Assembly: GCA_030068145.1 (NCBI GenBank)
Contig: JAPJBO010000946.1
Location: 22,725 to 86,724, forward strand
DNA length: 64,000 bases
Reading direction: 5' to 3'
DNA from: Diplonema papillatum
Taxonomy: Eukaryota; Euglenozoa; Diplonemea; Diplonemida; Diplonemidae
Shown: piece by piece, positions 51,881-62,466 of the stretch
Layout: each line of letters starts with the position of its first letter
Position numbering within the stretch: position 1 is the stretch's first letter
Program-made: the position numbers and the translations under genes
The notes under the pieces: model-generated
What the model was told of the DNA's origin: nothing
Database searches by the model: none
Seen by the model: the letters and a program-made list of their open reading frames with translations, nothing else

Positions 51881-53374
51881 TGTCCTCCCTAAATCATTAT
51901 TCTGGTTCCTTTTGCAAGCTTCTTATTTCCTGGCGTGTAAGGTGTTGTCTTAACCTGATGGGTGCGCAAGGACTAATGCGTTCAATGAGCAGGGCCGTGA
52001 GCTGATACCGTACCCTTCTGCCGACCTGGAAGAACCGTCTTTACTCTCTCGAGGCGCCATGTGCGCGCGATCAGCCGGCCTGCCGATTAAATGCGAAGCG
52101 TTTTTCCTTCTGGCAGACTTCCACAAATCAGCCGGTTTTTCACGGTGTCCACTTTGACTGTGTCGCCCCTAGCGCAGTCTAAGCCCGGCGAGCCCGCGGG
52201 TTGCCCTTCCGGTCGCACTCGTATGTGTGTTAACTTCCATTGGAGGGTTGGAAAGGTGAAAAGGTTGGGTGGGGGTACATGGAGTGTTCAGCTCAGTCTT
52301 GAGTCTTGCAAGGGAGACACTGCCTACACTTCCTTTGGACAGATTGCATACAGTCTAGATCCTACCTCATTCTCTTAGGACCGACTGACCGTGTCCAATT
52401 GCTGTTGACACGGAAACCTTCTTCACTTCGGCCTTCAATGTTCTCCATTGAATATTCGCTACTACAACCAAGATCTGCACTCATCCACGCTCCATCGAGG
52501 CTCACGCCAACGACTTCGCAGCGTGGACCACGCACTCCTACGCACGCCTGTCCAGTAAAGGGGGGGTAGACCTACTATCCAGGGGGACCTATTATCCTAG
52601 GATAATAGGTCGACTGGTTTTGGAGATAAATTTAACTTTTTAATTTTTCAGTGGCGAGTTAAATTTTTATGGAAGTGGGCCTATCCACCTGCTGTGAGTT
52701 TAACAACAGCACCAAGTGAGAAGAAGTGTGGGAACGGCATAGAATGTAAATGTTGCCAAAGAAGAAAGAGCTGTTAAATCTGATCAATGGTTTCTCAAGG
52801 GCCGCGGTTTGCACACTCTGCCACCCCGTGGGTGCGCTTGCACTTGCTTTGCTGGCCCTGTAGGACGGCTGAAGTGCCGCTCCTCCTGGCTGGTGTGGAC
52901 TATTTTCTGTTGTCTCAGTGCACTCAGAATTGGTCGGACCCTGGTGCAGGTGCAACTGGTACGGCTGGTGTCAACCTGTGAGTTGTTCTGTGGCACTTCT
53001 TCCTTGACTTCTACCGCATTCAGTGCAGGGGATGAACGTCGGCCAGGCGGCAAAAGAACGGGAAATGGTGGGAGTGCCTTGTGATATCGAAATCCCTCAG
53101 TTATGTTCAAGGGATGAAGCTGGAGGTGACAGAAAGATGCCACAGGGAAGGGGGCTTGTGGCAGCCAAGCGTTCATAGTGATGTTGCTTTTCGATCCTTC
53201 GATGTTGACTCTTCCTAACCTAGACAATCAGAATTGTCCAAGGGCACCCACTAACGGGTTTCGACCGGACAGGTTGGTTCTACCAAACAACAATCAATAT
53301 CGCGCCGAAGGCGCGAAGAAAGAAATCACCACCCTGCAACAAAACCCTGGATAGCCCTTGGATAACCACACCAG
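51881..53374. other. Copine upstream and unrecognised sequence
   Basis: 51881-52100 is the likely copine promoter and 5' UTR, without a clear motif. 52379-52547 is the second copy of the possible DDE fragment of 28288. 52587-52610 is a perfect palindrome ACCTATTATCCT/AGGATAATAGGT. 53300-53320 carries the CGCGCCGAAGGCGCG hairpin also found in repeat C. The minus frame at 53227-52784 is open but unrecognised. Confidence 0.4.
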
Positions 53375-54345
53375 ATACTGTCTGTCCGGTGTGATAATAA
53401 GGGGGTTTGAGACACATTTAGGGGCTTGACCACTAGTTTATGTGGTGTGGTCGGTGGGCCAGTTCCCCGTAGTTCCCCCGTAGTTCAACATGGGGGCACG
53501 TGTGGCCCTATTTACGCTCTTTTTGGGCAAAATCCAAGATCCTATTTACGTTTTTTTGCACTTTTTCCGCCTGCTTTTTGCACCCGTTTTGTATCGTAGC
53601 CGGACTGAGGAATGTCGGACTCTTCGCGCTTTCGCTTTCTTTCTGTCGTCTGTGCTAAGGAGGTTGTACCAGCACAGCCGCTAAGATCATCACCATCATC
53701 ACAATTGGAAGTTTGTCAGGCGCAAGTTCCAACAGGAACTCGAATGGTGTTGTGTCAACGCTTGCCAACATACAGCTAATACTTTCAGAGGCTCGTAGCT
53801 TGGTCACAAAACATTTCTGAATAGTTCTTCATCGAACGAAGAAATCGAGCCGCATGCTATGTCTGTTTTGCGTTCCGGACTGTGGTAACTTGTCTCTTGC
53901 ACTCAGATGAATGATCATATCATATGCGGCCCTCTATGGCGGTCATCGAAGTAATGGAGTATTTATCATCCCCTTCTTCGGCTCGCGTAGCGAGCCGAAA
54001 AAAACGCCAATTCCCCCACTCGCGTAAGCCCGAAGAAACGGGTATGTGCAGACATCCAAGCCAGCTTGCTCCCTCCTCCACCAGTTCTTCGAAAGACCTG
54101 CATGGGCCTGCTTGGGTGGCCTTCGGGTGGCATCTTGGACACAAGATATGTGCTGATAACGTACTGATTCAGCATGTGTACAGAGAGAAACTAAAAGAAT
54201 TAACGTGCTGAAATCAGTACGTTTAGCATGCTGAACGTGAGGCCTGGCTGTAGCCTGGTGCAAAAAAAGTGCAAAAAAAAAAGTGCAAAAAAATGTGTTT
54301 GGGCAAAATCTCTATTTACATTCACGCTTTAGGGCCACACCTGCA
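53375..54345. repeat. Repeat ends H and K, possible decayed element
   Basis: 53378-53440 (TGTCCGGTGTGATAATAAGG to GACCACTAGTTTATG) is the inverse of 57682-57750. GTGTGGCCCTATTTACGC at 53502 and its partial inverse near 54300-54335 (TATTTACATTCACGCTTTAGGGCCACACC) may be ends of one element. 53975-53998 is a hairpin TCGGCTCGC/GCGAGCCGA. No transposase is seen. Confidence 0.4.
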
Positions 54346-54676
54346 TGGGGGGGGGGTGTCTTTTTTTTCGTTTCTTGCTTTTTTGCTGAGTGCTTCAGGA
54401 ATGCAGCCTTGGGTCCTGGAGAGCATTTCTAAGCTACTTTGCACTTTTTCGTCACAAAATATGGCCAAAATCGGTCAATTTTGGGGGGTAATTCCTTTGT
54501 GGCGACCACTTTCTGCAGTCGGCCCTGGCGAAGCAAGCGGCCCTGGGGCGGAAGAGCTACAAAGGTGCAGTATTACGGCCCAACTTGCGCAGAGCGGCCA
54601 TGTGCTATGCGTGCCCCGAAGAGGAAGGAATTGGATGAGAAGGAAGGACAGACTGCGAGTCACGGTTTGACAGGTA
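54346..54676. other. No recognised feature
   Basis: Mixed sequence between repeat K and the LINE fragment. Confidence 0.3.
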
Positions 54677-55375
54677 GTGACAGGATCAGCTGCGGTAAGG
54701 AGAGCAGGAAATGTTCTACCAGAGGCCCCGCGCCGGCCGGGGTTCGAAGCGATCGCGGGACCGCAGACCTTCGCGGCGGTCGGAGGAGAGAGGTGGTTCC
54801 GGGCGCTGCAGTATTGGCTGGATGGGATGTGCTGGTCGGTGGTGGGTGACGTCTCGATGGCAGAGCTCGCCGTCGACTTTGAAGTGTGCACCAAACTAGA
54901 TCTTCCGGGCAGTGTCGTAGCGACGACGGACGGGACACCGTTGAGCATGCGTGCGAGGGTACTCGCAAAACTTTTAAAAACCGTCGGGGATGCGCTGGAG
55001 CGTAACGGCGACGGACCGCTTCTGCCAGACAGGAAACTGGGGAAGATAGGGTCGCTGAGAACGGTGGGAGCCGTGCCTCACGGGGTACGAGATGAGGCCG
55101 ATCTTCCGTGGTACGGAGAGGATGGAAGTGCTCGAGACACAGCTGACGACGGCACGAGTTCAGCGACGAGGCGTGGGGGATGGATCTTTTCCCTACGTGT
55201 GGAGGTGGAAGGGCAGAGCGTGCGGCGAGATGGGCGGTGTTCAACGCTACGGAACACGAAAAGTGGAGTGAGCGGGTGTGCCACGGCACCAGAAAGTGAA
55301 GTGCGGCGTGTGAAAGCGCCGGTGCAACCTGGACGAGCAATCGAAGAAGAAGCGAGGCACCAAACGCGCGCCTGA
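54677..55375 (+). pseudogene. LINE 3' fragment (post-RT region)
   Basis: One open frame reads RWFRALQYWLDGMCWSVV then SMAELAVDFEVCTKLDLPG, TPLSMRARVLAKLLKTVGD and LGKIGSLRTVGAVPHGVR. A Trp-rich block followed by AELAVDFE and a basic helix is the layout I associate with the C-terminal end of protist LINE proteins downstream of the reverse transcriptase. The catalytic part is missing. The assignment is from layout, not from a catalytic motif. Confidence 0.4.
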
Positions 55376-56721
55376 GCGCGACGATCAAGTCGAGCTAAAG
55401 AGGCGAAAGAATGACACATCACGTACGAAGAGATAACCGCGACACCGCAAATCGCCACAGATTATTTGCATTCTAACCCAAACTATCAGAGGCGGTCGCG
55501 GTCGAAGACGGCAACCCGAGCGAGGAGCAAGGTTGATAACCAGCAATGGCCATGCTGAAGGCAAGGTTGCGTTGCAGGAGGAGAAACTGGTGCTTGGCCG
55601 AGGATAAGATGGCTATGGCGGCAGGGGCAGAACAGAGAGACAGCGAGTCCTTCTTGTGGGGTAGTCACGCCTTCGCAGTCCCAGGACCTCCGCCCACTTG
55701 CATACAGCCGTCGACTGGCCTTTCCCAAGAGGACGAGTTGGAATGCAGGTACCATCTCCGGAGTGCTTAGGGGTTCTCCCGGAGTAGAGGAGCTGATGCA
55801 AACGCCACCTGGGCTTCTGAACGTGATTGCAGATCACCTTCTTGCCCAAACCCAAGAGGGATTGGAGTGTCGGAATGGCGCGCAAGGAGAGGCTCTGGCT
55901 TGTTTGCTTCTTTCGCTGGCGAGAGGGAGACTTCGGACACGGCAAAGCCTTGGGTTCTTCGGGCTCTGCATCCTTCTGTTCAGAGATCGTAGAGCAGTTT
56001 GCCGACAACAACATTAGCCTTGAATGGCATGCTTCGGGTGAGGGCATGCAGTTTATCAAGAAGTAACTTCTTGTCAGCGTCCCTTCCATGCAGACAGTAA
56101 CTTCTTATCAGCTTCCCTTCCATGCAGACAAGTTGGACTCAAGCACATATTTTCGTCTGTCACCGGACTCTTGATTGCGTGCTGCCAATTTTATCTGTGG
56201 GCTGTCCAAGACATTCTGCAGATCTCGATCGGTCAGGCCTCTGCCATCCGCGATTATTTTCAAGGACCAGTACAAGCACGCAATGGGGGCAACTGTGCTT
56301 TTCCTACAATCCTCTTGGGGAACGTTGAAGGGGGCCCGGTAGCGAGCTTTACTTAGGTTCCTGCAAGCGTGAGCCAACCGACTTCTGCGAGTCCTGCGAT
56401 AGCGTTCGAGTCTACTTTCCAACGAATCCTTCATGCCACGGCGACACGAAAGCACCACCCCCGACACCCCGAAGGCTCCATTTTTCAAAAGGCTTGGCCC
56501 TTCTGTGGAAAGCCCAAGCAAGAGGAACCGTTTTGCTCACTCCAAAGCTCCCGGTTTGGCGCCGGTGCGTGGCGTTTGAAAAAGTCCACTACAAAAAAAA
56601 AAAGACACCCCTAGGTCAGTTCCCCGTAGTTCCCCCGTAGTTCTCCCGGGCTATACCGACCACACCATTATGGCCGTTTTATTTCTGCAGCTTGTATTTT
56701 GGCCCAGAAATTCCGAAAGTA
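55376..56721 (-). pseudogene. Decayed minus-strand coding remnant
   Basis: Minus frames 56521-56108 (RRSRLAHACRNLSKARYR, APIACLYWSLKIIADGRG, LTDRDLQNVL) and 56089-55613 (PSRQRKKQTSQSLSLRAIP) may be parts of one protein. A 34-bp direct repeat (56062-56095, 56096-56129) lies between them. I do not recognise it. Confidence 0.3.
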
Positions 56722-57672
56722 CGTGCGCTCGGCTAAGGCCGGCGCGTGGCGAGACTGGAGGCAGCAGTTAAAGTTCGGGGAACAGCAAAGTTCGGGCGAA
56801 GCTAAGTTCGGGCAATGCTAAGTTCCGGTGAAGCAAAGTTCGGGTGAAGCTAAGTTCGGGCGAAACAAAGTTCGGGCGAAGCAAAGTTCGGGCGAGCTAA
56901 GTTCGGGTGAAGCAAAGTTCGGGCGAAGGTGAAGCTAAGTTCGGGCGAAACAAAGTCCGGGCGAAGCTAAGTTCTGGGTGAAGCAAAGTTCGGACGTTCT
57001 GGTGAAGCTAAGATCGGGCGAAACAAAGTTCGGCGAAGCTAAGTTCGGGCGAAGCTAAGTTCTGGTGAAGCAAAGTTCGGGCGAAGCTAAGTTCGGGTGA
57101 AGCAAAGTTCTGGTGAAGCTAAGTTCGGGCGAAACAAAGTTCGGGCGAAACAAAGTTCGGGCGAAGCTAAGTTCGGGTGAGCAAAGTTAGGTGAAGCAAA
57201 GTTCGGGCGAAGCAAAGCTCGGGTGAAGCTAAGTTCGGGCGAAACAAAGTCCGGGTGAAGCTAAGTTCGGGTGTAAAGTTTGGCCTCTTACCCGGGGCCC
57301 AGCACGGGGGGGGGCCGCCCTGGGGCAGCCTTTTCCCGCCGCCCCCCCCTCCGGTATTTCTCCGGGGGGCTGAGAAACTCCGCAAAAAACGCAAATTTCG
57401 GGCACATCAGGCCCCGAAACGACAGCAAACCTCGAAATAATCTTCGACCGGAAAAGTGTCATGGGCGGGGTTTGAACCCGGACACACCGGCCTGAAGGCC
57501 GACACCCGCTCACTCTGCCACCCATATACATTTTCCCAGGGGGAGAAAAAGCCAGCTCCGCGCTATTATCTAGTTCAAAAACAATACACTTTTTTAGTGT
57601 AGAGAAAAGTGGGGTTGGCTCGAATAGAGGCTATTCACATTGCATGTTCATAGGACCTCCAGTCTCGAAAAA
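56722..57672 (-). mobile_element. Dispersed element F, copy 2 (inverted)
   Basis: Inverse of 44106-45755. The right end TAGTTCAAAAAC...GACCTCCAGTCTCGAAA matches copy 1's left end. The left end GTACGTGCGCTCGGCTAAGG and GAGACTGGAGGCAGCAG matches copy 1's right end. The minisatellite is shorter here (about 500 bp, 56770-57280), and between array and end lies a tRNA-like sequence. Confidence 0.75.
57462..57526 (-). tRNA. tRNA-like sequence in element F copy 2
   Basis: Read on the minus strand: ATGGGTGGCAGAGTGAGCGG carries a good A box, then CGGCC TTCA GGCCG forms a stem with a 4-base loop, and GGGTTCAAACCCC is a good B box. ATGGGTG at the start and CGCCCAT at the end pair. The anticodon loop is too short, so it is tRNA-like rather than a tRNA. 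Confidence 0.45.
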
Positions 57673-58025
57673 AAACGCCATAAACTAGTGGTCAAGCCCC
57701 CAAATGCGTCCCAAACCCCCTTAATAGCACACCGGACAGACAGCCGGTCGACTATCGGCATATTATACTTTTTTCCGGCAAAATCGGCCGGGGCCGTACA
57801 TGGGGCTAACTTGCGGCGAGGCAGACGCTCGTGAAGTGGTAGTAGTAGTAGTAGCTTGAACTTGTTACGCAGCAACAATCTGTGTAGTAGTTGTCGCTCT
57901 CACCCCCGCAGAAACGGGAGCAGTGCTTGCATTCAAACGATTCAAGTGCGGTGGCAGAAATTGTCAAGCCGTGGCAGCATTCGGATGAGGTGTACCTTTC
58001 GCAAAGGTGGCATCTCAGTGTGGGC
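57673..58025. other. Repeat H end and AGT repeat junction
   Basis: 57682-57750 is the inverse of 53378-53440. 57837-57855 is a short AGT run followed by TTGAACTTGTTACGCAGCAA, the same junction as at 704-760. Confidence 0.5.
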
Positions 58026-58225
58026 ATGGCTTCCGATGCTCTTGGGCTCAAATTTAATTCACATGCGGAACACGAAGGAAAAAGTGTGCGACGCATACTT
58101 TTTCCTTCGTGTTTTCCGGTAAGGAGTGGGCAGGACGTTTCAAAGGGAAAAGAGGAACAAAGCACATGATTGCTTGGAAAATAGTAGGTGGGACGTTCTT
58201 GATTAGAGTGAAAGTTCGTAAGAAA
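58026..58225. repeat. Dispersed repeat D, copy 2
   Basis: Matches both ends of 37055-37475, with the middle deleted and an inverted CGAAGGAAAAAGT / ACTTTTTCCTTCG pair at 58074-58113. Confidence 0.75.
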
Positions 58226-58294
58226 ACCCCCCCCTCCCGCATAATGATAAATAGCTCTTATTATTAAATAGCTCGTATTATTAAGGCGTAAAGT

Positions 58295-58800
58295 GATTAT
58301 ATGGCCAGCAATGTTTCAAAAAGTTGCTTCTATGGCCAGCAATGTTTCAGAAAATTGCTTATATGGGTGCATACCAAAAGGGGCGTGCGCTGCGATGAAT
58401 AAAATTTTGGACAAAGTTCCTTATCCGGAGCCGAACTTTTGGAATAAACCTTTGTATGGGTTCACTAGTTTCTAAAAGGGCCTTTGTATGGACAGCAGAG
58501 TTTTGCAAAATACCCTTGTATGGACAGAAGATTCTGAATAAATACCCTTGTATGGACACACACATTCTCAAAAGGTGTATGGACAGACTTCTTTGGTCCC
58601 TTATATGGACGGCAGATGTTCAAAATACCCTTGTATGGAGAACCTATCCTTATATGGGCGCCGTACTTTCGAAAAGTCCCTTGTATGGACGACATACTTT
58701 TGAAAATCCCTTGTATGGACACCTGACTTTTGAAAAGACCCTTGTATGGACGGCATACTTTTGAAAAGTCCCTTGTATGGACGACGTATTTTCGAATACC
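58295..58800. repeat. CCCTTGTATGGAC minisatellite
   Basis: Units of about 30-35 bases built on CCCTTGTATGGACGRCAKAC and TTTTGAAAA, about 12 copies, preceded by two ATGGCCAGCAATGTTTCA units. Inverted units GTCCATACAAGGGACTTT lie at 59975-60075. Confidence 0.9.
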
Positions 58801-58912
58801 CCGGTGCACTATTGTGTCTGGAAGCCTGCTCTCCATTGCAAACTTGTGTGGACGACGTACTTCGAATACCCCTGTGCACTATTGTGTTCGGAAGCCTACT
58901 CTCCATTGCAAA
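58780..58912. repeat. Direct repeat, two units of about 66 bp
   Basis: GACGACGTAYTTTCGAATAC to GCTCTCCATTGCAAA occurs twice (58780-58842, 58851-58910) with a few differences. Confidence 0.85.
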
Positions 58913-59008
58913 AAAAAATTTGTGTGTGCGCCCCCCTCCCCTTTCCCTTTGCACCCCAAATCCAAAATATTTGCAGTGTTAGGGGTATGGTAAAGTCATA
59001 GCAAAGAT

Positions 59009-59970
59009 GACCGAGGCGACAGTTTTTTCGATTCTGAAGGACCTATTCGCCTCTGCGGATGAAAAGAGTGATGTTCTTAGCCTTGCGTTTCGCGAGGATT
59101 TGAATGATGGCGTTGAAGCCCTCAAGGGTGAGCCGAGCCAGATGTATTGTTAGCTGCATTGCGTAAACTCTTGAAGAGGAGCGAAAAGGTTGGCAAAACC
59201 GGGTCTTTGGCGTCTGAGACGAACGAGACGGACTCCGGGAATGCATTAGACAGAAGGCGAAGACGAAGACTAAGCTGTTGGGACTGCCCCTGTGTCACCG
59301 GACACAACTTCTGTGTTGCGTGGTGGGTGCACTTTTTCCATCGGCCGACAGTTTTTTTGAACGGGTGCTAACGGTCTGTTACCTTCAGCGACGAAGCTCC
59401 GGCGTTCACAGAGAGCAACCCGTATTTTGCTGCCATCAGAGCAGTAGATCCGGACTCGTGTAGTCGTGTGTACACCAAGCGCGATGAAGAAGGCAGGCGG
59501 TTTACATTTTGTTTCCTGGCCTTCGGGGCCGCGATCCGTGCGACCGCCCACGTGGTCCCACTGATAAGCATTGACACCGCGCACATGGAAAGGGGGGGGG
59601 TGCTTTTCAGTGTTGGCATCGACGCCAACCTCGGCACAATTCCCATTTGCTACGCTTTGGGAACCACGGAAGATACAGAGTCATGGTCTCGATTCCTTCA
59701 AAATCTGAGCGAAATACACGCTGGCAGCAACTTTGGCCTCATTTCTGACAGGGACAAAGGACTCGAGGCTGCTGTGGAAGGGGTTCTCCCCGGGACACCG
59801 AACTTACTTTGCCGGAAACATAAAGCGAAACGTGGTTTCTTCTCTGGATTGTTCTGACACGGCATGATGTCGCTCTTTGATGCCTTTTCATATCCTTTCC
59901 ACTCAGAATGTGAAGGCTCCAATTTCACCGCAGCTTTGCTCAGTGCAGCAAGCAGGTTTCACTACACCGC
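59009..59970 (+). pseudogene. Mutator-like (MULE) transposase, broken
   Basis: A start-like MTEATVFSILKDLFASADEK at 59009 runs to a stop near 59152. Neighbouring frames continue to SVTFSDEAPAFTESNPYF, and then 59468-59857 reads the catalytic part: PLISIDTAHMERGGVLFSVG (first Asp), YALGTTEDTESWSRFLQNL, GLISDRDKGLEAAVEGVLPG (second Asp) and LLCRKHKAKR. A TGA at 59855 interrupts before HGMMSLFDAFSYPFHSE, the in-frame continuation. The frameshifts and nonsense codon show it is dead. These motifs match MULE-domain transposases well. Confidence 0.8.
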
Positions 59971-59974
59971 GCAA

Positions 59975-60078
59975 GGGACTTTTTCAAAGTCAGGTGTCCA
60001 TACAAGGGAATTTCGAAAGTTTGCTGTCCATACAAAGGGACTTTTTCAAAGTCAGGTGTCCATACAAGGGACTTTACC
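59975..60078. repeat. Inverted copy of the CCCTTGTATGGAC minisatellite
   Basis: Three units with AAAGTCAGGTGTCCATACAA, the complement of the array at 58295-58800. It follows directly on the interrupted MULE frame. Confidence 0.85.
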
Positions 60079-60271
60079 CTAAATTTTTCCAAGTACAAAA
60101 ATGGGCCCCCATCCCAGCCCAGACCCATGGTGTTCCAGTACGGTGTGTTTTGGGCAGGGGTACCAGGTGGGGGAGTCACCTTGCATGTGTGGAAACTCAA
60201 AAACCCCCTGTTTTTCTATGTACACGCCCTCTATGCGCAATGGACAGCCACAACAGGGGGGTGTGGAGTAT

Positions 60272-61406
60272 GGCAGGTCTCTACCCCGGCGAATCTTTAC
60301 TCCGGCATTTTTAGTGTTTTGCCTTGGGTGGATCTTTACTCCGTCGACCTTTACTCCGTCGGACCTTGACTCCGCCGACCTTGACTCTGCCGACCTTGAC
60401 TCCGCCGATCTTGACTCCGCCGACCTTGACTCCGCCAACCTTTACTCTGCAGGGTAAAGGTCACCAAAATTTTGGGTCAAAATTTTGGGTCAAAATTTGG
60501 GTTGAAAATTTTGGTCACAATTTTGGGTTGAAAATTTTGGGTCGAAATTTTTGGTCAAAAATTTTCAGCTGAAGCATCTGGATCAAAAACTTGGTTCAAA
60601 TTGGGTTTTGGACAAGATTTGGGCAAAAGTTTGGATTGGGATCATTTGAGGCAAAGATACCGAAATTTGGGTCCGGTGTTCAAAAATTTGGTCTCACAGA
60701 CCCGAAAATGGTGTAAAAATGTTCAGTTGGATCATTTCGATTAAAGATTTGGGTCAAAACTTGGGTTTTGGACTCAAGATTTGGGCAAAAGTTTGGATTG
60801 AGATCATTTGAGGCAAAGATACTGAAATCTGTCCCCATCGTGTTCAAAACCTTGGTCCAAAATTTTGGGTCACAGAGGCACAAAAAAGTTTCAGTTGGAT
60901 CATTTCGATCAAAAAATTTTGTGGGTCAAACTTAGGGTTTGGACCCAAATTTTTGACCCCGCAGTCCAAATTTTAGACCCAAAAATTTCAGCCCGAAAAA
61001 AATTTTTTGAACCCAAATTTTGACCCAAATTTTTGACCCAAATTTTTGACCCAAATTTTTGACCCAAATTTTGACCCAAAATTTTGACCCAAAAATTTTG
61101 AACCCAAATTTTTGACCCAAATTTTGACCCAAAATTTTGACCCAAAATTTTTGACCCAAATTTTTGATCCAAAATTTTTGACCCAAAATTTTGACCCAAA
61201 AGTTTTGACCCAAAATTTTGAACCCAAATTTTTGAACCCAATTTTTGGGTCAAAAATCAATTTACCTTGGGTGGACCTTTACTCTGTCGACCTTTACTCC
61301 GCCGGACCTTTACTCCGCCGACCTTGACTCCGCCGACCTTGACTCCGCCAATCTTCACCAATCTCTACCCCGGCGGAGTAAAGATTCGCCGGGGTAGAGA
61401 CCTGCC
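60272..61406. mobile_element. 1135-bp TIR element with 8-bp target duplication
   Basis: Starts GGCAGGTCTCTACCCCGGCG and ends with its complement, ...GGGGTAGAGACCTGCC. TGGAGTAT flanks both sides (60264-60271 and 61407-61414). Inside are arrays of CTTTACTCCGYCGACC and CTTGACTCCGCCGACC near both ends, then CAAAATTTTGGGT in one orientation (60465-60560) and the opposite orientation (60940-61255). No transposase is present. Confidence 0.85.
60460..61260. repeat. AAATTTTGGGTC arrays, inverted
   Basis: Forward units with GGGTCAAAATTTTGG at 60465-60560 and inverted units GACCCAAATTTTTGACCC at 60940-61255. Between them are two copies of a roughly 170-base unit with TTGGGCAAAAGTTTGGATTG and GATCATTTGAGGCAAAGATAC (60618-60665, 60780-60830). 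Confidence 0.9.
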
Positions 61407-61412
61407 TGGAGT

Positions 61413-61982
61413 ATGGCAGGGCGGCCATCATTTAATGTCCATGTGGATGGAAACGGCAAAGTAGGCTTCCACCAGCTGTTCCCTAAGGTGAAGCCATACA
61501 TGAAGGAGTACGTGCCCTGGAAGCAGAGCAAGAGGCTGGAAGGCGTGGATAAGCAGGTAGCATCGTCGGTTTTGCTGCTGCTCGAGCATGTTTCAGGAGG
61601 AAACGTTGCCGGGTTGCTAGGCGATGTGTTTCGCAACTCGAAGAACGTGCTTTGGCGAGCATGCATGGGGCTTTCTGAAGAAAGCATTGCTTGGAGCACG
61701 GAAGAGCGAAGCGGGATCATGCGTGGGATGAGGCTTTTTGGTTGGACGGCGCAGGAAGTTGCTGGGGCCGGCTTTGAGCCGACGAGACGAGAATGGCGGA
61801 ACGTGACAACACCGGACGCTAAAACGATTGGTCGGCCTGCAAATGAGGAATTGCATGGCAGTATCGTGGCTGAATGGCACAGTGCTTCTGTAGACAGCTG
61901 CATTGTACTGAAGCGGCTCAGCAGAGAAAGAGGTGAGGCCATCACCGTGCAGAAGCCAGAAGCTTCCTTCTGTCAACGTTAA
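61413..61982 (+). CDS. Unrecognised ORF, 189 aa, transposon setting
   Basis: Reads MAGRPSFNVHVDGNGKVGF, then FPKVKPYMKEYVPWKQSK, SVLLLLEHVSGGNVAGLLGD and MRLFGWTAQEVAGAGFE, with stop at 61982. Its first codons overlap the target duplication of the TIR element at 60272-61406. Removing the element and one duplicate (1143 bases) keeps the frame with upstream RPLCAMDSHNRGVWS. So the protein probably once started further left. I do not recognise a domain. A second frame from about 61935 (NVNDIEKVHCIHSYTREG) may be its shifted continuation. Confidence 0.5.
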   Translation: MAGRPSFNVHVDGNGKVGFHQLFPKVKPYMKEYVPWKQSKRLEGVDKQVASSVLLLLEHVSGGNVAGLLGDVFRNSKNVLWRACMGLSEESIAWSTEERSGIMRGMRLFGWTAQEVAGAGFEPTRREWRNVTTPDAKTIGRPANEELHGSIVAEWHSASVDSCIVLKRLSRERGEAITVQKPEASFCQR

Positions 61983-62250
61983 CGACATTGAGAAGGTCCA
62001 CTGCATCCACAGCTACACACGCGAAGGTAGCCAGATTCTAATTTCCCCAACAGCAAATTCGTCTTCGCATGCAGTTACATGGTCATCGTCTGCTGTCAGC
62101 CCACAGTTCGAAGGCAAGGTCTCGGACAAGCTGCCCGGCATTTCTTCTTTGCAAGGTAAGGTTGTGTTCGTGCACGACGAAGGACGAACTCGGGAGGAAA
62201 AACGCGACACTGTCACTGAAGGAGCTTTGCACAGGCATCAGGAACGGTAA
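61983..62250 (+). pseudogene. Shifted continuation of the ORF
   Basis: Reads DIEKVHCIHSYTREGSQILI to VVFVHDEGRTREEKRDTV. There is no stop until past the MITE insertion at 62251. It probably links to the zinc-knuckle part at 62467, which would place the MITE inside the coding region. Confidence 0.35.
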
Positions 62251-62462
62251 CATGCAGGGTCAGAACCTTGTGTCTTTTTGGAAATGGCAAAAAAAAAGTT
62301 TCCGGAAAAAAATTGGGTTTTTTGAATTTTAAAAGTTTGGAACAAACTCTGCAGTATTTTTTGCTGAACTTGAGCGAAATTTTTTTTTTCCAACTTTTTT
62401 TTTTGGGGTCCATCGGCCCCGCGGGAGCGTTTTAAAAAGACACAAGGTTTTGACCCTGCATG
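62251..62462 (+). mobile_element. 212-bp MITE of the hAT family, copy A
   Basis: Starts CATGCAGGGTCAGAACC and ends GGTTTTGACCCTGCATG, flanked by GTAA on both sides (62247-62250, 62463-62466). The first about 45 and last about 165 bases match the ends of the 3.48-kb hAT element at 21439. Confidence 0.9.
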
Positions 62463-62466
62463 GTAA

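Noticed and set aside
59855..59857. Reassigned UGA codon in the MULE frame
   Set aside because: A single in-frame UGA in an element with other frameshifts is explained by decay; the host gene models here end with normal UAG and UGA stops.
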